Notes under the pieces: model-generated
Databases searched by the model: none
What the model was told of the DNA's origin: nothing
Seen by the model: the letters and a program-made list of their open reading frames with translations, nothing else
Position numbers and translations under genes: made by a program
Assembly (NCBI RefSeq): GCF_001659705.1
Contig: NZ_CP015971.1
Span: forward strand, 2,297,029 to 2,361,028
Reading direction: 5' to 3'
Source: Arachidicoccus sp. BS20
Lineage (GTDB): Bacteria; Bacteroidota; Bacteroidia; Chitinophagales; Chitinophagaceae
Length of the DNA: 64,000 nucleotides
Part shown: in pieces, positions 1-9,015 of the stretch
Numbering within the stretch: position 1 is the first letter of the stretch
Layout: the number at the start of each line of letters is the position of its first letter

Positions 1-1238
1 TTTCTTGCACCGAAGGCATAAGCGTTTGCAACGAGAACGGAAGTTGGGTCGCCTTGCATAATGCCTGTTTCAACATTTGCCAACACCCAACGCGGGAAGC
101 CGCCGCCCGATTGTTCTGCAAAATCTTTTAAAGAAGAAACTACATCCGAAGCAATATCCGGTTCGAGCATACTGAGCAATTGTATTTGTGTTCTGTAAGT
201 GTCCCAATTACTGAAAGAAGTATATTGTGAATGTGCAGGAACTGTTGTATGAATTTTATCATCCGCGCCCATGTACTCGCCATTTACATCGTTACAAATA
301 TTCGGATGAATTAATGCGTGATATAAGTGCGTATAAAATTGTTGTACGTGAATGCTGTCTTTATCTTTCACTTCTATCTCGGATAAATATTTGTTCCATT
401 CGCTTTGTGCGTTGTTCTTTACTGATTCAAAATTCCATCCTGCGTTTTCCTTGCGAAGATTTTCCTTTGCATTACTTACGGAAACATAAGACACGCCTAT
501 TTTGTATTTGATAACGTGTGTCTTGTTTAGGTTAAACACAAAATAAAGTCCCGAATGTGCGCCTTCGACAAAAGAAGCGCTATCCGTTATTTTTTTATCT
601 TTCCATGTACCGAAGTTGATGGCATCTGCATCAAACTCCGCAGCGAAATAAACTTTATACGGCGTTGATATACCGCAGAAAGAACCGCCGTACGAATAAC
701 CCTCGCATGAATGCGGGCTTGTAATAACAACGGCAGAAGCTGTTGTGGGCGTAGATGCAACGCCACCGCCGATAATGACCGTTCCATTTTCGCTGTTTGC
801 AGGATAGGAAAATTTTGCCATGCCCGTGCGCTTGGTAACAGTCAGTTCCGCCAATATGTTATCATTGACGGTTGCTTTATAATAACCCGCTGTTCCCGAT
901 TCTTTTGAAATAGTTGTTCTGAGATGAACAATATCATCGGGCGAAACATTCAGCCTTCCGTTTAAAGGAAGAACCGGAAAATTACCCATGTGGTCGCAGC
1001 CCGCGCCGCTCAACTGATTAATGCCAAAACCCTGCAATGTTGAAAAATAAGGTCTCGTAAACTGCACCATCCCAAACGGATAAGTAGCACCGGGATAAGT
1101 ATTTCCGCCGGCTTCCGTTCCGATAAGCGTATTGACCTTTTTCGCATAATCTGTGTTTTGCGCGCCTGCTTTAAAACTTATAAGACCGTATATATAAAAT
1201 ATCAGAAAAAATTTCCTCTTCTTCAAAATACTTACCAT
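1..1238 (-). CDS. GH92 alpha-mannosidase, 3' end beyond window
   Basis: This is the N-terminal part (about 412 residues) of a secreted glycoside hydrolase family 92 enzyme. GH92 members are calcium-dependent exo-acting alpha-mannosidases. I translated the minus strand from the ATG at 1236-1238. It begins with a signal peptide ending near the residues AGAQ, then the GH92 N-terminal beta-sandwich opening (VNTLIGTEAGGNTYPGATYPFGMVQ) and the block around GFGINQLSGAGCDHMGNFPVLP. The frame stays open to base 1, so the catalytic (alpha/alpha)6 barrel residues lie largely outside the window. It follows two beta-propeller genes by 23 bp and is probably the last visible gene of the SusCD operon. It is the third GH92 in this locus. 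The family call is firm; linkage specificity cannot be read. Confidence 0.9.
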   Translation of the reverse strand, partial: MVSILKKRKFFLIFYIYGLISFKAGAQNTDYAKKVNTLIGTEAGGNTYPGATYPFGMVQFTRPYFSTLQGFGINQLSGAGCDHMGNFPVLPLNGRLNVSPDDIVHLRTTISKESGTAGYYKATVNDNILAELTVTKRTGMAKFSYPANSENGTVIIGGGVASTPTTASAVVITSPHSCEGYSYGGSFCGISTPYKVYFAAEFDADAINFGTWKDKKITDSASFVEGAHSGLYFVFNLNKTHVIKYKIGVSYVSVSNAKENLRKENAGWNFESVKNNAQSEWNKYLSEIEVKDKDSIHVQQFYTHLYHALIHPNICNDVNGEYMGADDKIHTTVPAHSQYTSFSNWDTYRTQIQLLSMLEPDIASDVVSSLKDFAEQSGGGFPRWVLANVETGIMQGDPTSVLVANAYAFGAR

Positions 1239-1261
1239 GCTTTCTTATGTTTCTTATTTTA

Positions 1262-2437
1262 TTATTCCCAATTATATAATCTTACAAAATGCGGTCTGTA
1301 GAGGTCGGCGCTGCCGGGCGCATTAAAGTTTGCCGCGAAATCGTTGGGATTGGTATTATACGCAATCACTAATTCGCCTTGCGTGGACAGTGATTGATGA
1401 AGCGTAGTATTGTAGGTAACGCCCCAACTAAAATCGGGAATGTAATAGATGGTTCTTCTGTTTGTAAACGGACCTGTCGGACTGTTGGACTCCCAAAGAT
1501 AAATCTGATGTCCGTACACAGCTCCCTGACTAATCATATAATATTTATTGTTTTTCTTGATGATATTGGGCAGCGTTTGCGCATCTTCCAACACCGTATA
1601 ATTATCGGGATTATCTGCCCAGCCGTTAGCCGTAAGAAATTGCCAATTGGCAGTTAAGTCATGATCAGGCGCACGAGCAATGTGTAAATCGTAAGCTAAA
1701 AAATTCTGAGTGTTTCCGTAAATGTAGGTATAGCCGTCGTCGTCATCAAAAATACCTGCATCATAGCTTATATCGCCGTTTACTTTATTTTTTATTACCT
1801 GCTCCAAAGCCATATCGGGAATGCTGAAAACAGCCAAATCCGTACCCGGATGGTCTAAGCCGCCGGAATTATTATATACCAAATGCCCCAGTAAAAGCTG
1901 AAACTTTCCGTTCACGACGTGTCCGTCTCCCGCCCAGTAAAGCTCTTTGGTATCGTTGGATTCCAGATTGTCGTACATGAGCCAAGTCTTACTGTTATTG
2001 AGCGTTCCCTGATTTAACTGAACAAAACTTTGAAGGGATTTGTTATACTGCAAAGCGGCTGCATTTCTTACAAACTTGTTCAAAGCCGGGTCGCGATTAC
2101 GCGTATTATCTATGGTACCGATAAAGCTGTCCTGAAAAGTCCACAGCGTAGTAGTATCATTAATAACATGGGAATAATTACCGTCGCCGCCGTTCCAGCC
2201 GGAATAACGTGTCAGATATGCATCGTATTGCAAATCTTCATAAGCCTGCACAGAAGCATCCCATTGACCTGTATTTTGTATCTGCTTTAATATGGTAGTA
2301 TCGTTACGAATATCAACAGTTGAATCGTTGTTTGAAGCCGTATCAACGGGTCTGTGATATGGTGCAATGCCATATTCATTTTTGAGGCTGCAAGACGCAG
2401 CTGATAATATGAGAATATACAGACTTATTCTTTTCAT
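1262..2437 (-). CDS. Beta-propeller lipoprotein (DUF5005/DUF4185-like), PUL accessory
   Basis: This 391-residue predicted lipoprotein has the lipobox LSAASC, with the cysteine at residue 16. No catalytic family can be assigned with certainty. The body has repeated aromatic and glycine-rich strands typical of a five-bladed beta-propeller: WTFQDSFIG near residue 100, YTYIYGNT near 238 and WESNSPTGPF near 320. The SPTGPF signature is shared with GH43-like, DUF4185 and DUF5005 propellers and with the neighbouring protein at 2470-4116, so the two look distantly paralogous. It is 32 bp downstream of that gene and 23 bp upstream of a GH92 gene, hence probably co-transcribed. The likely role is binding or cleaving a glycan at the cell surface. 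The DUF assignment is from memory and needs a profile search. Confidence 0.65.
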   Translation of the reverse strand: MKRISLYILILSAASCSLKNEYGIAPYHRPVDTASNNDSTVDIRNDTTILKQIQNTGQWDASVQAYEDLQYDAYLTRYSGWNGGDGNYSHVINDTTTLWTFQDSFIGTIDNTRNRDPALNKFVRNAAALQYNKSLQSFVQLNQGTLNNSKTWLMYDNLESNDTKELYWAGDGHVVNGKFQLLLGHLVYNNSGGLDHPGTDLAVFSIPDMALEQVIKNKVNGDISYDAGIFDDDDGYTYIYGNTQNFLAYDLHIARAPDHDLTANWQFLTANGWADNPDNYTVLEDAQTLPNIIKKNNKYYMISQGAVYGHQIYLWESNSPTGPFTNRRTIYYIPDFSWGVTYNTTLHQSLSTQGELVIAYNTNPNDFAANFNAPGSADLYRPHFVRLYNWE

Positions 2438-2469
2438 AAGAATTTACAATTAAAATTTACAAAATTGTT

Positions 2470-4116
2470 TTACAAACCGATTTGAGAGTAAGGAATCCGT
2501 ATTCCTTTTACACGATAAAAATACGGGTCTAAATAACCATCTTTACAATCCTTTACGCCGCAGCCGGAAAAATTCAAACAATAGGTAACCAACAATTCAT
2601 TGTGACCATTATCAAATTCAGGATGAACCGCAACAGTATAATATCTTGCATAGCTGCCATACATATATTCACAAATAGAATAAACCTTTTTGCGTGCACC
2701 GAAAGGTCCTGTCGGGCTGTCGGAAACGGCAGCATAAATATTTCTTTCTTCTTCGCAGTTAAACCCCTGATCCATTGTTATCATTACATATTTGTGATGC
2801 ACATACGCTATTGAAGCAGTTCCCAGCCCGGCAGCTACTCTTGCCGAATCTTCCGGTACAGGTGTCGAAGTCCACGAAGACCCGTTCCAAAATGTCCATA
2901 ATTGCGGCTTTCCAACAGGGAACCGCGCTACGTACACATTCAGTTTATATCCAAAATCTTTTCCCATAGTGCCGAAGACATAGACATACCCGTCATTTTG
3001 TTTGACCATTCCTGCTGCATAATTAATCAAAGAGTCGTTTTTCAAACCTTCGGGAACAGTTCGTTTCACTTTCCATAAATGACCTTCGCTCTCGGTCAAA
3101 TCATACAAAGACTGTCTTTTAAATATCAGCCCGTCTCCTTCCCCACATTGCAGATATACATGATTTCTTATTTCAACGCCGGCTGAAGGCCATGCAAATT
3201 CCGAATGGGGCATCACGTCGCATATCTGTTTGGGGCGATGTTGCAGACTGCCTTCACGAATTATGTTTAACGTGTGATTGGGATTCCAATCATCCACCGA
3301 AGGTTGTATCATCACGGAGTTTCTGTAATGAAAATAATCGGTACACTTAAATTTATTATTAAGCTGCAATGATTCGCCGTCCCATGCATCCTGCGTTACC
3401 CACAACACTTTTCCCTTGTTCGCTCCGTAGCTTAAAGGAATAGACATTCCTTCGTCAAATGCGACTGAACCGAGCGCTTTATTATTGCGGTTGAAAAATT
3501 TTACGACTTCGTCATCACGATAAGTAACTGCAGATTGGGGCATAAATGACCATAATTGGTTTTCGTTATTTTTTATCGTTTTGAGAACCACAGGAATATT
3601 ATCAGCCGAAGCATCGGAACTACTCAGTGCAAGGTTTGTTTTTTTATTGATGATATAAAATTTACCGGTAGCGCCAACACGTTTAATTTGCCAGAGTTCT
3701 TCATCTGCCAACGAATCTGACTTGAAATATTGTTGCAATTGTGTTCCGTTATCAGGTGCTTTCAGCAACTTACCACTAAAAACATTTCGGATGTAATAAT
3801 ATTTTTTACCATCTTCCGTTTTATTGTAAATCACATACCATTGCTGCCATCCTGCAATTTTATCTTTATAATATTCAGTTTTATTCAGAACTATTTTACT
3901 GCCATCACTATATTTTTCGTTATAAAGAATATTTCCTGCAACCTGCATAAAATTTTTATGCATGCCGTTTTGAATTAAGTAAACCGCATAAGCTGTATCT
4001 ACGTCTGTAACTTCTTCCGGTAACTGATTCTTTACAGCAACGGCGGCTTGTACTCTTTCCGTATTACCAAACCACAAAACCGATATACAGCATAAGAAAA
4101 AAGCTATTCTTGTCAT
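2470..4116 (-). CDS. Secreted ricin-type lectin plus beta-propeller protein
   Basis: This 548-residue protein has a Sec signal peptide (cleavage near residues 24-25, VQAA). Residues about 45-195 look like a ricin-type beta-trefoil lectin: repeated blocks end in Q-x-W motifs (GWQQWYVI, EELWQIKR, ENQLWSFM), each followed by short YYIRN or FYIIN strands. Residues about 210-548 form a beta-propeller like that of the downstream lipoprotein, with DSPTGPF near residue 475. The trefoil would bind sugar, while the propeller could be a binding or hydrolytic domain; no catalytic residues can be assigned. It lies 27 bp after susC and 32 bp before the second propeller gene, so it belongs to the same transcript. 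No lipobox cysteine is visible, so it may be periplasmic or exported. Confidence 0.65.
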   Translation of the reverse strand: MTRIAFFLCCISVLWFGNTERVQAAVAVKNQLPEEVTDVDTAYAVYLIQNGMHKNFMQVAGNILYNEKYSDGSKIVLNKTEYYKDKIAGWQQWYVIYNKTEDGKKYYYIRNVFSGKLLKAPDNGTQLQQYFKSDSLADEELWQIKRVGATGKFYIINKKTNLALSSSDASADNIPVVLKTIKNNENQLWSFMPQSAVTYRDDEVVKFFNRNNKALGSVAFDEGMSIPLSYGANKGKVLWVTQDAWDGESLQLNNKFKCTDYFHYRNSVMIQPSVDDWNPNHTLNIIREGSLQHRPKQICDVMPHSEFAWPSAGVEIRNHVYLQCGEGDGLIFKRQSLYDLTESEGHLWKVKRTVPEGLKNDSLINYAAGMVKQNDGYVYVFGTMGKDFGYKLNVYVARFPVGKPQLWTFWNGSSWTSTPVPEDSARVAAGLGTASIAYVHHKYVMITMDQGFNCEEERNIYAAVSDSPTGPFGARKKVYSICEYMYGSYARYYTVAVHPEFDNGHNELLVTYCLNFSGCGVKDCKDGYLDPYFYRVKGIRIPYSQIGL

Positions 4117-4143
4117 ATTTTTTACTTAATAAAGAACAATGAA

Positions 4144-7100
4144 TCAGAATCCGATTTGCAGCCCTAAAGTTACCACACGCTGGTTAAGATACGCATCGCC
4201 TGCTGTATTGGATTGCACTTCCGGGTCTTGCTGATATTTTTTTGAAACATTACTCCATGTTGCAATGTTGTAAGAGCTGAAATATATTCTTGCATTATTA
4301 ATTTTAAAAGGCAATACTTTATTGGGTAACTGATAGCCTAACTCGATTGTTTTTAACCTTATGTAATATGCGTTTACCAACCAAAAGTCAGACATATACA
4401 CGGCAGGGCTATTTACCGTTGTAGGATTGGTCGTCAATCTTGGAAATTCAGCAGTAGCCGCAGTCTCAGGCGTCCATCTTTTTTCGTGGATTGGCTGAAA
4501 CTGGCTTTGGAACGGTTCTATCGCAGTGCCCGTAAGCGCTAAACTGTAATCAAACGCACCCTGAAAAAGGAAATTGATATAAAATCCTTTGTAGCTTAAA
4601 TTAATCGGAAGCCCCAATGTTGTAGTCGGTAAATTAGGATGACCGATTGCCTGCCTGTCATTCTCATCAATTACACCGTCGCCATTCAAATCTTTATATT
4701 TCAAATCGCCAGGCTGAATGGCTATTGCCGTCGATGGTTTCGGCACAGAAGCATCATCGACATCAGCTTGGGAATAGAAGCCTTCAAATACATAGCCGAA
4801 CGGCTGGTTTATCGGCTTTCCGGTTGCAGCCAACCAGGGATATCTTGGCGAAGCTTCGGCTTCATATAAAATTTTATTTTTCGCATAAGACCATACAACT
4901 CCAACGCTATAATTCATCGCGCCTATTTTATCTTTATAAGTGATAGTTCCATCGAAACCGCGATTGACTGTTCTCGCTACGTTTGTGGGCGATACGCCTA
5001 TTCCGAGTATCTCAGGAATATCGCCTCTTGTTACCAATTGGTCGTACCTGTAGTCTCTGAAATAATCTGCCGTTACGGAAATCTTATCATTAAATGCATT
5101 GAAATCAAGACCTATATCTAAACTTCTTTTCTTTTCCCACGTAACATCATTATTGCCTAAAGCACCTTCATAAATAGTTCCTCTGCCTTGCGGCGATTGA
5201 CCAAAGCTGTAACCCCCGCCTGTAACATATACCTGCTGATATAAATACTGGTCGCCCGGAGCAACATCCGAACCTACAACGCCATAAGAAGCTCTTAATT
5301 TAAACAAGCTGAACCCAGAAAGAACATTTTTCATAAAATTTTCTTTCTTTAAATTCCAACCCAAACCGATTGCAGGAAAAAAGCCATATCTTTTCTTTGC
5401 TTCAAACCTGTCCGAACCATTATAGCCGACATTAAAATCCACAAGATATTTCTGGTCATAGTCATATCCTATTTTATAGGAAAACCCTCTGAACTTTTGC
5501 GGCGCTGCTGCTATTACATAATTCTCATAATTTTCCTGGTTCCAAAGCAATAATGAATTGATATGATGGTTTCCGAACGTTGCTTTATAATTCAGATACA
5601 ACTGCATATTTACGCGCTGGTCTTTCAAATCGGTATTGGCGATAGTTCTGTATCCGATTAGTGTATATCCGCCGGAGCTTACGCCGGTGTTGAGCGTGTA
5701 CGAGCTGTCCCTCGGGTCGAAATGATAAGACGGTGGGAAAGCATAAGGTCGTGCAAGGTTCAGGGTATTCTGTTCTATACCCGCATAGGCAACTCTTCCT
5801 GTTAAAGAAAGCCCCTTAACAAGGAAATCCAATTTTTCATTAAATTGTACGAGCGAATTATAATCGGTTCTTCTTTGTCTGCTGTAACCGCCTGTTGCAA
5901 GCAATGCATTAATAGTCGGTAACTGGTCTTGCGTATCATACGCATAAGCGTAGCTTCCATTGGGATTTAAAAACGGCGCTGAATAAGGATGATACTTGGT
6001 AAAATCATAAATGTCGCTTGTTACATTCTGATTATACGGCTGGTTGATATCGCCGAAACGCGCCGTAAGGTCAAGCCTTAAGCTGAAATTGTGTGTTACC
6101 TGTATATCGAGATTTGACCTTACCGTATATCTTCTGTAAAAATAATTGGTATTCACACCGTCTTCATTCGTTGAAAAATCCCGGACCTGACCGTTCTGGC
6201 TAAAGACACCTCCGGATACGAAATACTTAACAGAAGCCGTTCCGCCCGAAATATCCAGGTTAGAATTTGACTGTGTGGAATAAGGTTTCATAATAGCCTT
6301 GTACCAATCAATATCCGGATGTCCGTAGGGGTCATCTCCGTTTTGAAAAGCATCAAAATCGCTTTGATTAAATGGCGCTACAAGACCATCGTTTGTGTAT
6401 GCTTCGTTAACCAGTTTCGCAGTATTATAAGCATTTAAAAACTTAGGCGTTCTTACCGGCGTCTGCACGCCTGTTTCCTGAATGAGATTAAAACTCGGAT
6501 GCCCCAATTTACCTCTGCGCGTAGTTACAATCAATACGCCGTTCGCACCTTTAATACCGTAAATCGCAGTTGTAGATGCATCTTTCAGAATGGATATGCT
6601 CTCAATTTCATTTACATTTATTTGCGCCAGCTGTTCATAGGTATATTCAATACCGTCCACAATAATTAACGGTTGGTTACCGGCAGAATTTAAAGAACTT
6701 ACACCTCTGATAAAATAATCGGACGCATCTTTTCCCGGCTGTCCCGAACGTTGCTGGGCAAAGAAACCGGGCAACCTGCCTGCTAACGTATTTTGTACGC
6801 TGGATGTTGGAATTCTCCTGATTTCTTCTGCATTAATGGAAGCTACCGAACCCGTATTGGTAACTCTTTTGGTTGTACCAAAACCTACAACAATCACGTC
6901 GTTTAAAGAACTGTTGGTTTTATCCAAAACGATATTCAGCAACGATGTTCCTTTGGTTATTACTTGTTTCGTCTCGTAGCCGACAAAACTCACACTTAAA
7001 GTATCGCTGTTTACCGTAATTGTAAAGAACCCGTTCTTGTCGGTATTGACTCCATTCTTCGGATTAGCTTTTTCAATGACAGTTACATCCCTCAAAGGTC

Positions 7101-7194
7101 CGGCGGAATCCCGCACAAATCCTCTGACAGTCTGCTGCGCCAAACCGGCAAAACAACTACCTAAAAAAAGAGTAAAAAATATTAGTTTCTTCAT
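4144..7194 (-). CDS. SusC/RagA-type TonB-dependent glycan transporter
   Basis: This 1016-residue outer-membrane TonB-dependent transporter of the SusC family imports oligosaccharides with a SusD partner. It shows a signal peptide (ending GLAQ), a carboxypeptidase-regulatory-like domain (about residues 22-95), a plug domain with LNDVIVVGFGTTKR near 97 and IRGVSSLNSAGNQPLIIVDG near 165, and a long beta-barrel ending in VTLGLQIGF with a terminal aromatic residue. There is no N-terminal STN domain, so it is not expected to signal to an anti-sigma factor. It lies 47 bp downstream of the second susD. That order (susD before susC) is the reverse of the usual one, so its partner may be either SusD of the locus. 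Confidence 0.93.
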   Translation of the reverse strand: MKKLIFFTLFLGSCFAGLAQQTVRGFVRDSAGPLRDVTVIEKANPKNGVNTDKNGFFTITVNSDTLSVSFVGYETKQVITKGTSLLNIVLDKTNSSLNDVIVVGFGTTKRVTNTGSVASINAEEIRRIPTSSVQNTLAGRLPGFFAQQRSGQPGKDASDYFIRGVSSLNSAGNQPLIIVDGIEYTYEQLAQINVNEIESISILKDASTTAIYGIKGANGVLIVTTRRGKLGHPSFNLIQETGVQTPVRTPKFLNAYNTAKLVNEAYTNDGLVAPFNQSDFDAFQNGDDPYGHPDIDWYKAIMKPYSTQSNSNLDISGGTASVKYFVSGGVFSQNGQVRDFSTNEDGVNTNYFYRRYTVRSNLDIQVTHNFSLRLDLTARFGDINQPYNQNVTSDIYDFTKYHPYSAPFLNPNGSYAYAYDTQDQLPTINALLATGGYSRQRRTDYNSLVQFNEKLDFLVKGLSLTGRVAYAGIEQNTLNLARPYAFPPSYHFDPRDSSYTLNTGVSSGGYTLIGYRTIANTDLKDQRVNMQLYLNYKATFGNHHINSLLLWNQENYENYVIAAAPQKFRGFSYKIGYDYDQKYLVDFNVGYNGSDRFEAKKRYGFFPAIGLGWNLKKENFMKNVLSGFSLFKLRASYGVVGSDVAPGDQYLYQQVYVTGGGYSFGQSPQGRGTIYEGALGNNDVTWEKKRSLDIGLDFNAFNDKISVTADYFRDYRYDQLVTRGDIPEILGIGVSPTNVARTVNRGFDGTITYKDKIGAMNYSVGVVWSYAKNKILYEAEASPRYPWLAATGKPINQPFGYVFEGFYSQADVDDASVPKPSTAIAIQPGDLKYKDLNGDGVIDENDRQAIGHPNLPTTTLGLPINLSYKGFYINFLFQGAFDYSLALTGTAIEPFQSQFQPIHEKRWTPETAATAEFPRLTTNPTTVNSPAVYMSDFWLVNAYYIRLKTIELGYQLPNKVLPFKINNARIYFSSYNIATWSNVSKKYQQDPEVQSNTAGDAYLNQRVVTLGLQIGF

Positions 7195-7241
7195 TGAGAA
7201 AAAAGATAAACTGTGTTATAATTATTTTGTACAAAATATTG

Positions 7242-9011
7242 CTACCATCCCGGGTTCTGTTTCATGTTTTCATCCTTAACAAATTCAGTATATGGTATCG
7301 GATAAAAATACATTTTCGGGCTGCTGAAACTTGGCGTTAAAACCTGTATTTCATTATAAAAAAGCTGTCCGTTGCTTGACTGCTGTATGTCCATTCCCCG
7401 TAATGGCTTTGCATACAGACTGTCGGCGATTTTCCATCTTCTGATGTCCCAGTAACGCTGCTCTTCAAATGCCATTTCTATTCTTCTTTCATTTCTTATG
7501 GCTTCGCGCATCTGGTCTTGATTCATTCCTTGTTGCAATCCGTAGGATTGATTATCTCCCGCTGTAATTCCCGCTCTTTGCCTTAAAGAATAAAGTACAT
7601 TATAAACATCTGAGGTTGGTCCTTCATACTCATTGGCGGCTTCGGCATATTCCAATAAAACATCGGCATATCTTAAATATATCCAGTCATGATTGGTATT
7701 TGAATAAACAGGACTGCCGCTGACACTCTCAAAATTTCCCATAAACTTGCGCATGTAATAAGCGGTTTTTGTTTGCTGTAATGTTCCGCCCGGCTTATCA
7801 AGCCCACCATCAAAAGTTTCTATTGCACGGTTTAACCAAAGCATTCCGTTGTAAAAGACCGTCGCGCTCAAACGCGGGTCTCTGTTGGTATAAGGATTAG
7901 CTTCATCATAGCCCGAATTGACATCGGTAATTGCAAGCCCGTTATTCATTGGAAATGCATCTACCAAATTTTGCGTAGGGCTTGTTCTTCCCGAACCGCC
8001 CGCAGAAGTATATCCTATAGGACCGTTGACCGTTTCAACCGAAGTATTATTGCCGTTTTGTCTCCAAAAGATTGTTTCGGTATTCCCGGCAATAGGTTCT
8101 GCCTGTGTTGTAAACACATCGGAATAATTGGGCATCAAAGCGTAAGTACCCAGATTAATAACAGCTTGGGCTGCATCTTTGGCAAGCTTCCACCTGTTTT
8201 TATCATAATCCGCATATCCCGTAAGAGAATCGCCGTCATCTATATTGCCGCCGTTGAAAAGAGGGCTTGCGGCATATAACAGTACTTTTGCTTTCAAAGC
8301 CATTGCAGCACCTTGAGTAATGCGTCCATAGTTGGTGCTATTTACCTGTGGTTGTGTTCTCAAACTATCTTTGGCTGCATCCAATTCACTTACCACGTAA
8401 TCAATACATCGCTGAAAGCTCGCTCTTGGTAATTCCACATTATCCGTTATTTCATAAACAGTATTGCCCAGCAAGGGAACGCCTCCATAACGCCTTATCA
8501 ATTCAAAATATGTCCATGCACGGAGAAAACGGGCTTCCGCTTTATAAGCCGAACGGGCAGACCTTCCATCGGGCAATTTTTCGATAATCGGCACTCTATC
8601 TATATTTACAATGAATATAGTTGCTGCCCTGATAGCTTTATAGCTTTGTGTCCAAATATCATCACTGTTCGGCTGAGTTGCCGTATAAGCACCTGTTGCT
8701 ATTTGCTCTACGGCAGACAAGCCATTGTAAGAAGATATGGCATCGTCCGAAGCAGCATCCAAATAATCGCCGCCAACTCTGTTGTGACCACTAAACAGCG
8801 CATCATTATAAACTGTATTTAGAAATTCAATAGCATAAGTTCCTGCCGAATCATGGGAGTCAAAAGTTAAATCGATAGACTGTTCCTGACCCAAAGGAAT
8901 TTTTTCATAATCTTTGGCGCAGGAAGAAAATCCTATACATAAGCCTATGAGTAAAATTCCGGCTATTGAGTTTAATAAAATTTTTTTCGTGCTATATTTA
9001 TTCTGAAGCAT
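7242..9011 (-). CDS. SusD/RagB-family glycan-binding lipoprotein
   Basis: This 589-residue surface lipoprotein caps a SusC barrel and binds the incoming glycan. It has a lipobox cysteine near residue 31 (GFSSC). It has SusD landmarks: the tetratricopeptide-like helical region with KAEARFLRAWTYFELIRRYGGVPLL near residues 153-180, ALKAKVLLYAASPLFNGG near 240, DRDPRLS-type NRDPRLSATVFYNG near 380, and the C-terminal RNERRIEMAFEEQRYWDIRRW near 510. Its start codon lies 4 bp after the stop of the upstream susC (9016), the canonical susC-susD order, so these two are the best-supported pair. The product ends in QNPGW, typical of SusD. Confidence 0.93.
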   Translation of the reverse strand: MLQNKYSTKKILLNSIAGILLIGLCIGFSSCAKDYEKIPLGQEQSIDLTFDSHDSAGTYAIEFLNTVYNDALFSGHNRVGGDYLDAASDDAISSYNGLSAVEQIATGAYTATQPNSDDIWTQSYKAIRAATIFIVNIDRVPIIEKLPDGRSARSAYKAEARFLRAWTYFELIRRYGGVPLLGNTVYEITDNVELPRASFQRCIDYVVSELDAAKDSLRTQPQVNSTNYGRITQGAAMALKAKVLLYAASPLFNGGNIDDGDSLTGYADYDKNRWKLAKDAAQAVINLGTYALMPNYSDVFTTQAEPIAGNTETIFWRQNGNNTSVETVNGPIGYTSAGGSGRTSPTQNLVDAFPMNNGLAITDVNSGYDEANPYTNRDPRLSATVFYNGMLWLNRAIETFDGGLDKPGGTLQQTKTAYYMRKFMGNFESVSGSPVYSNTNHDWIYLRYADVLLEYAEAANEYEGPTSDVYNVLYSLRQRAGITAGDNQSYGLQQGMNQDQMREAIRNERRIEMAFEEQRYWDIRRWKIADSLYAKPLRGMDIQQSSNGQLFYNEIQVLTPSFSSPKMYFYPIPYTEFVKDENMKQNPGW

Positions 9012-9015
9012 AAGA

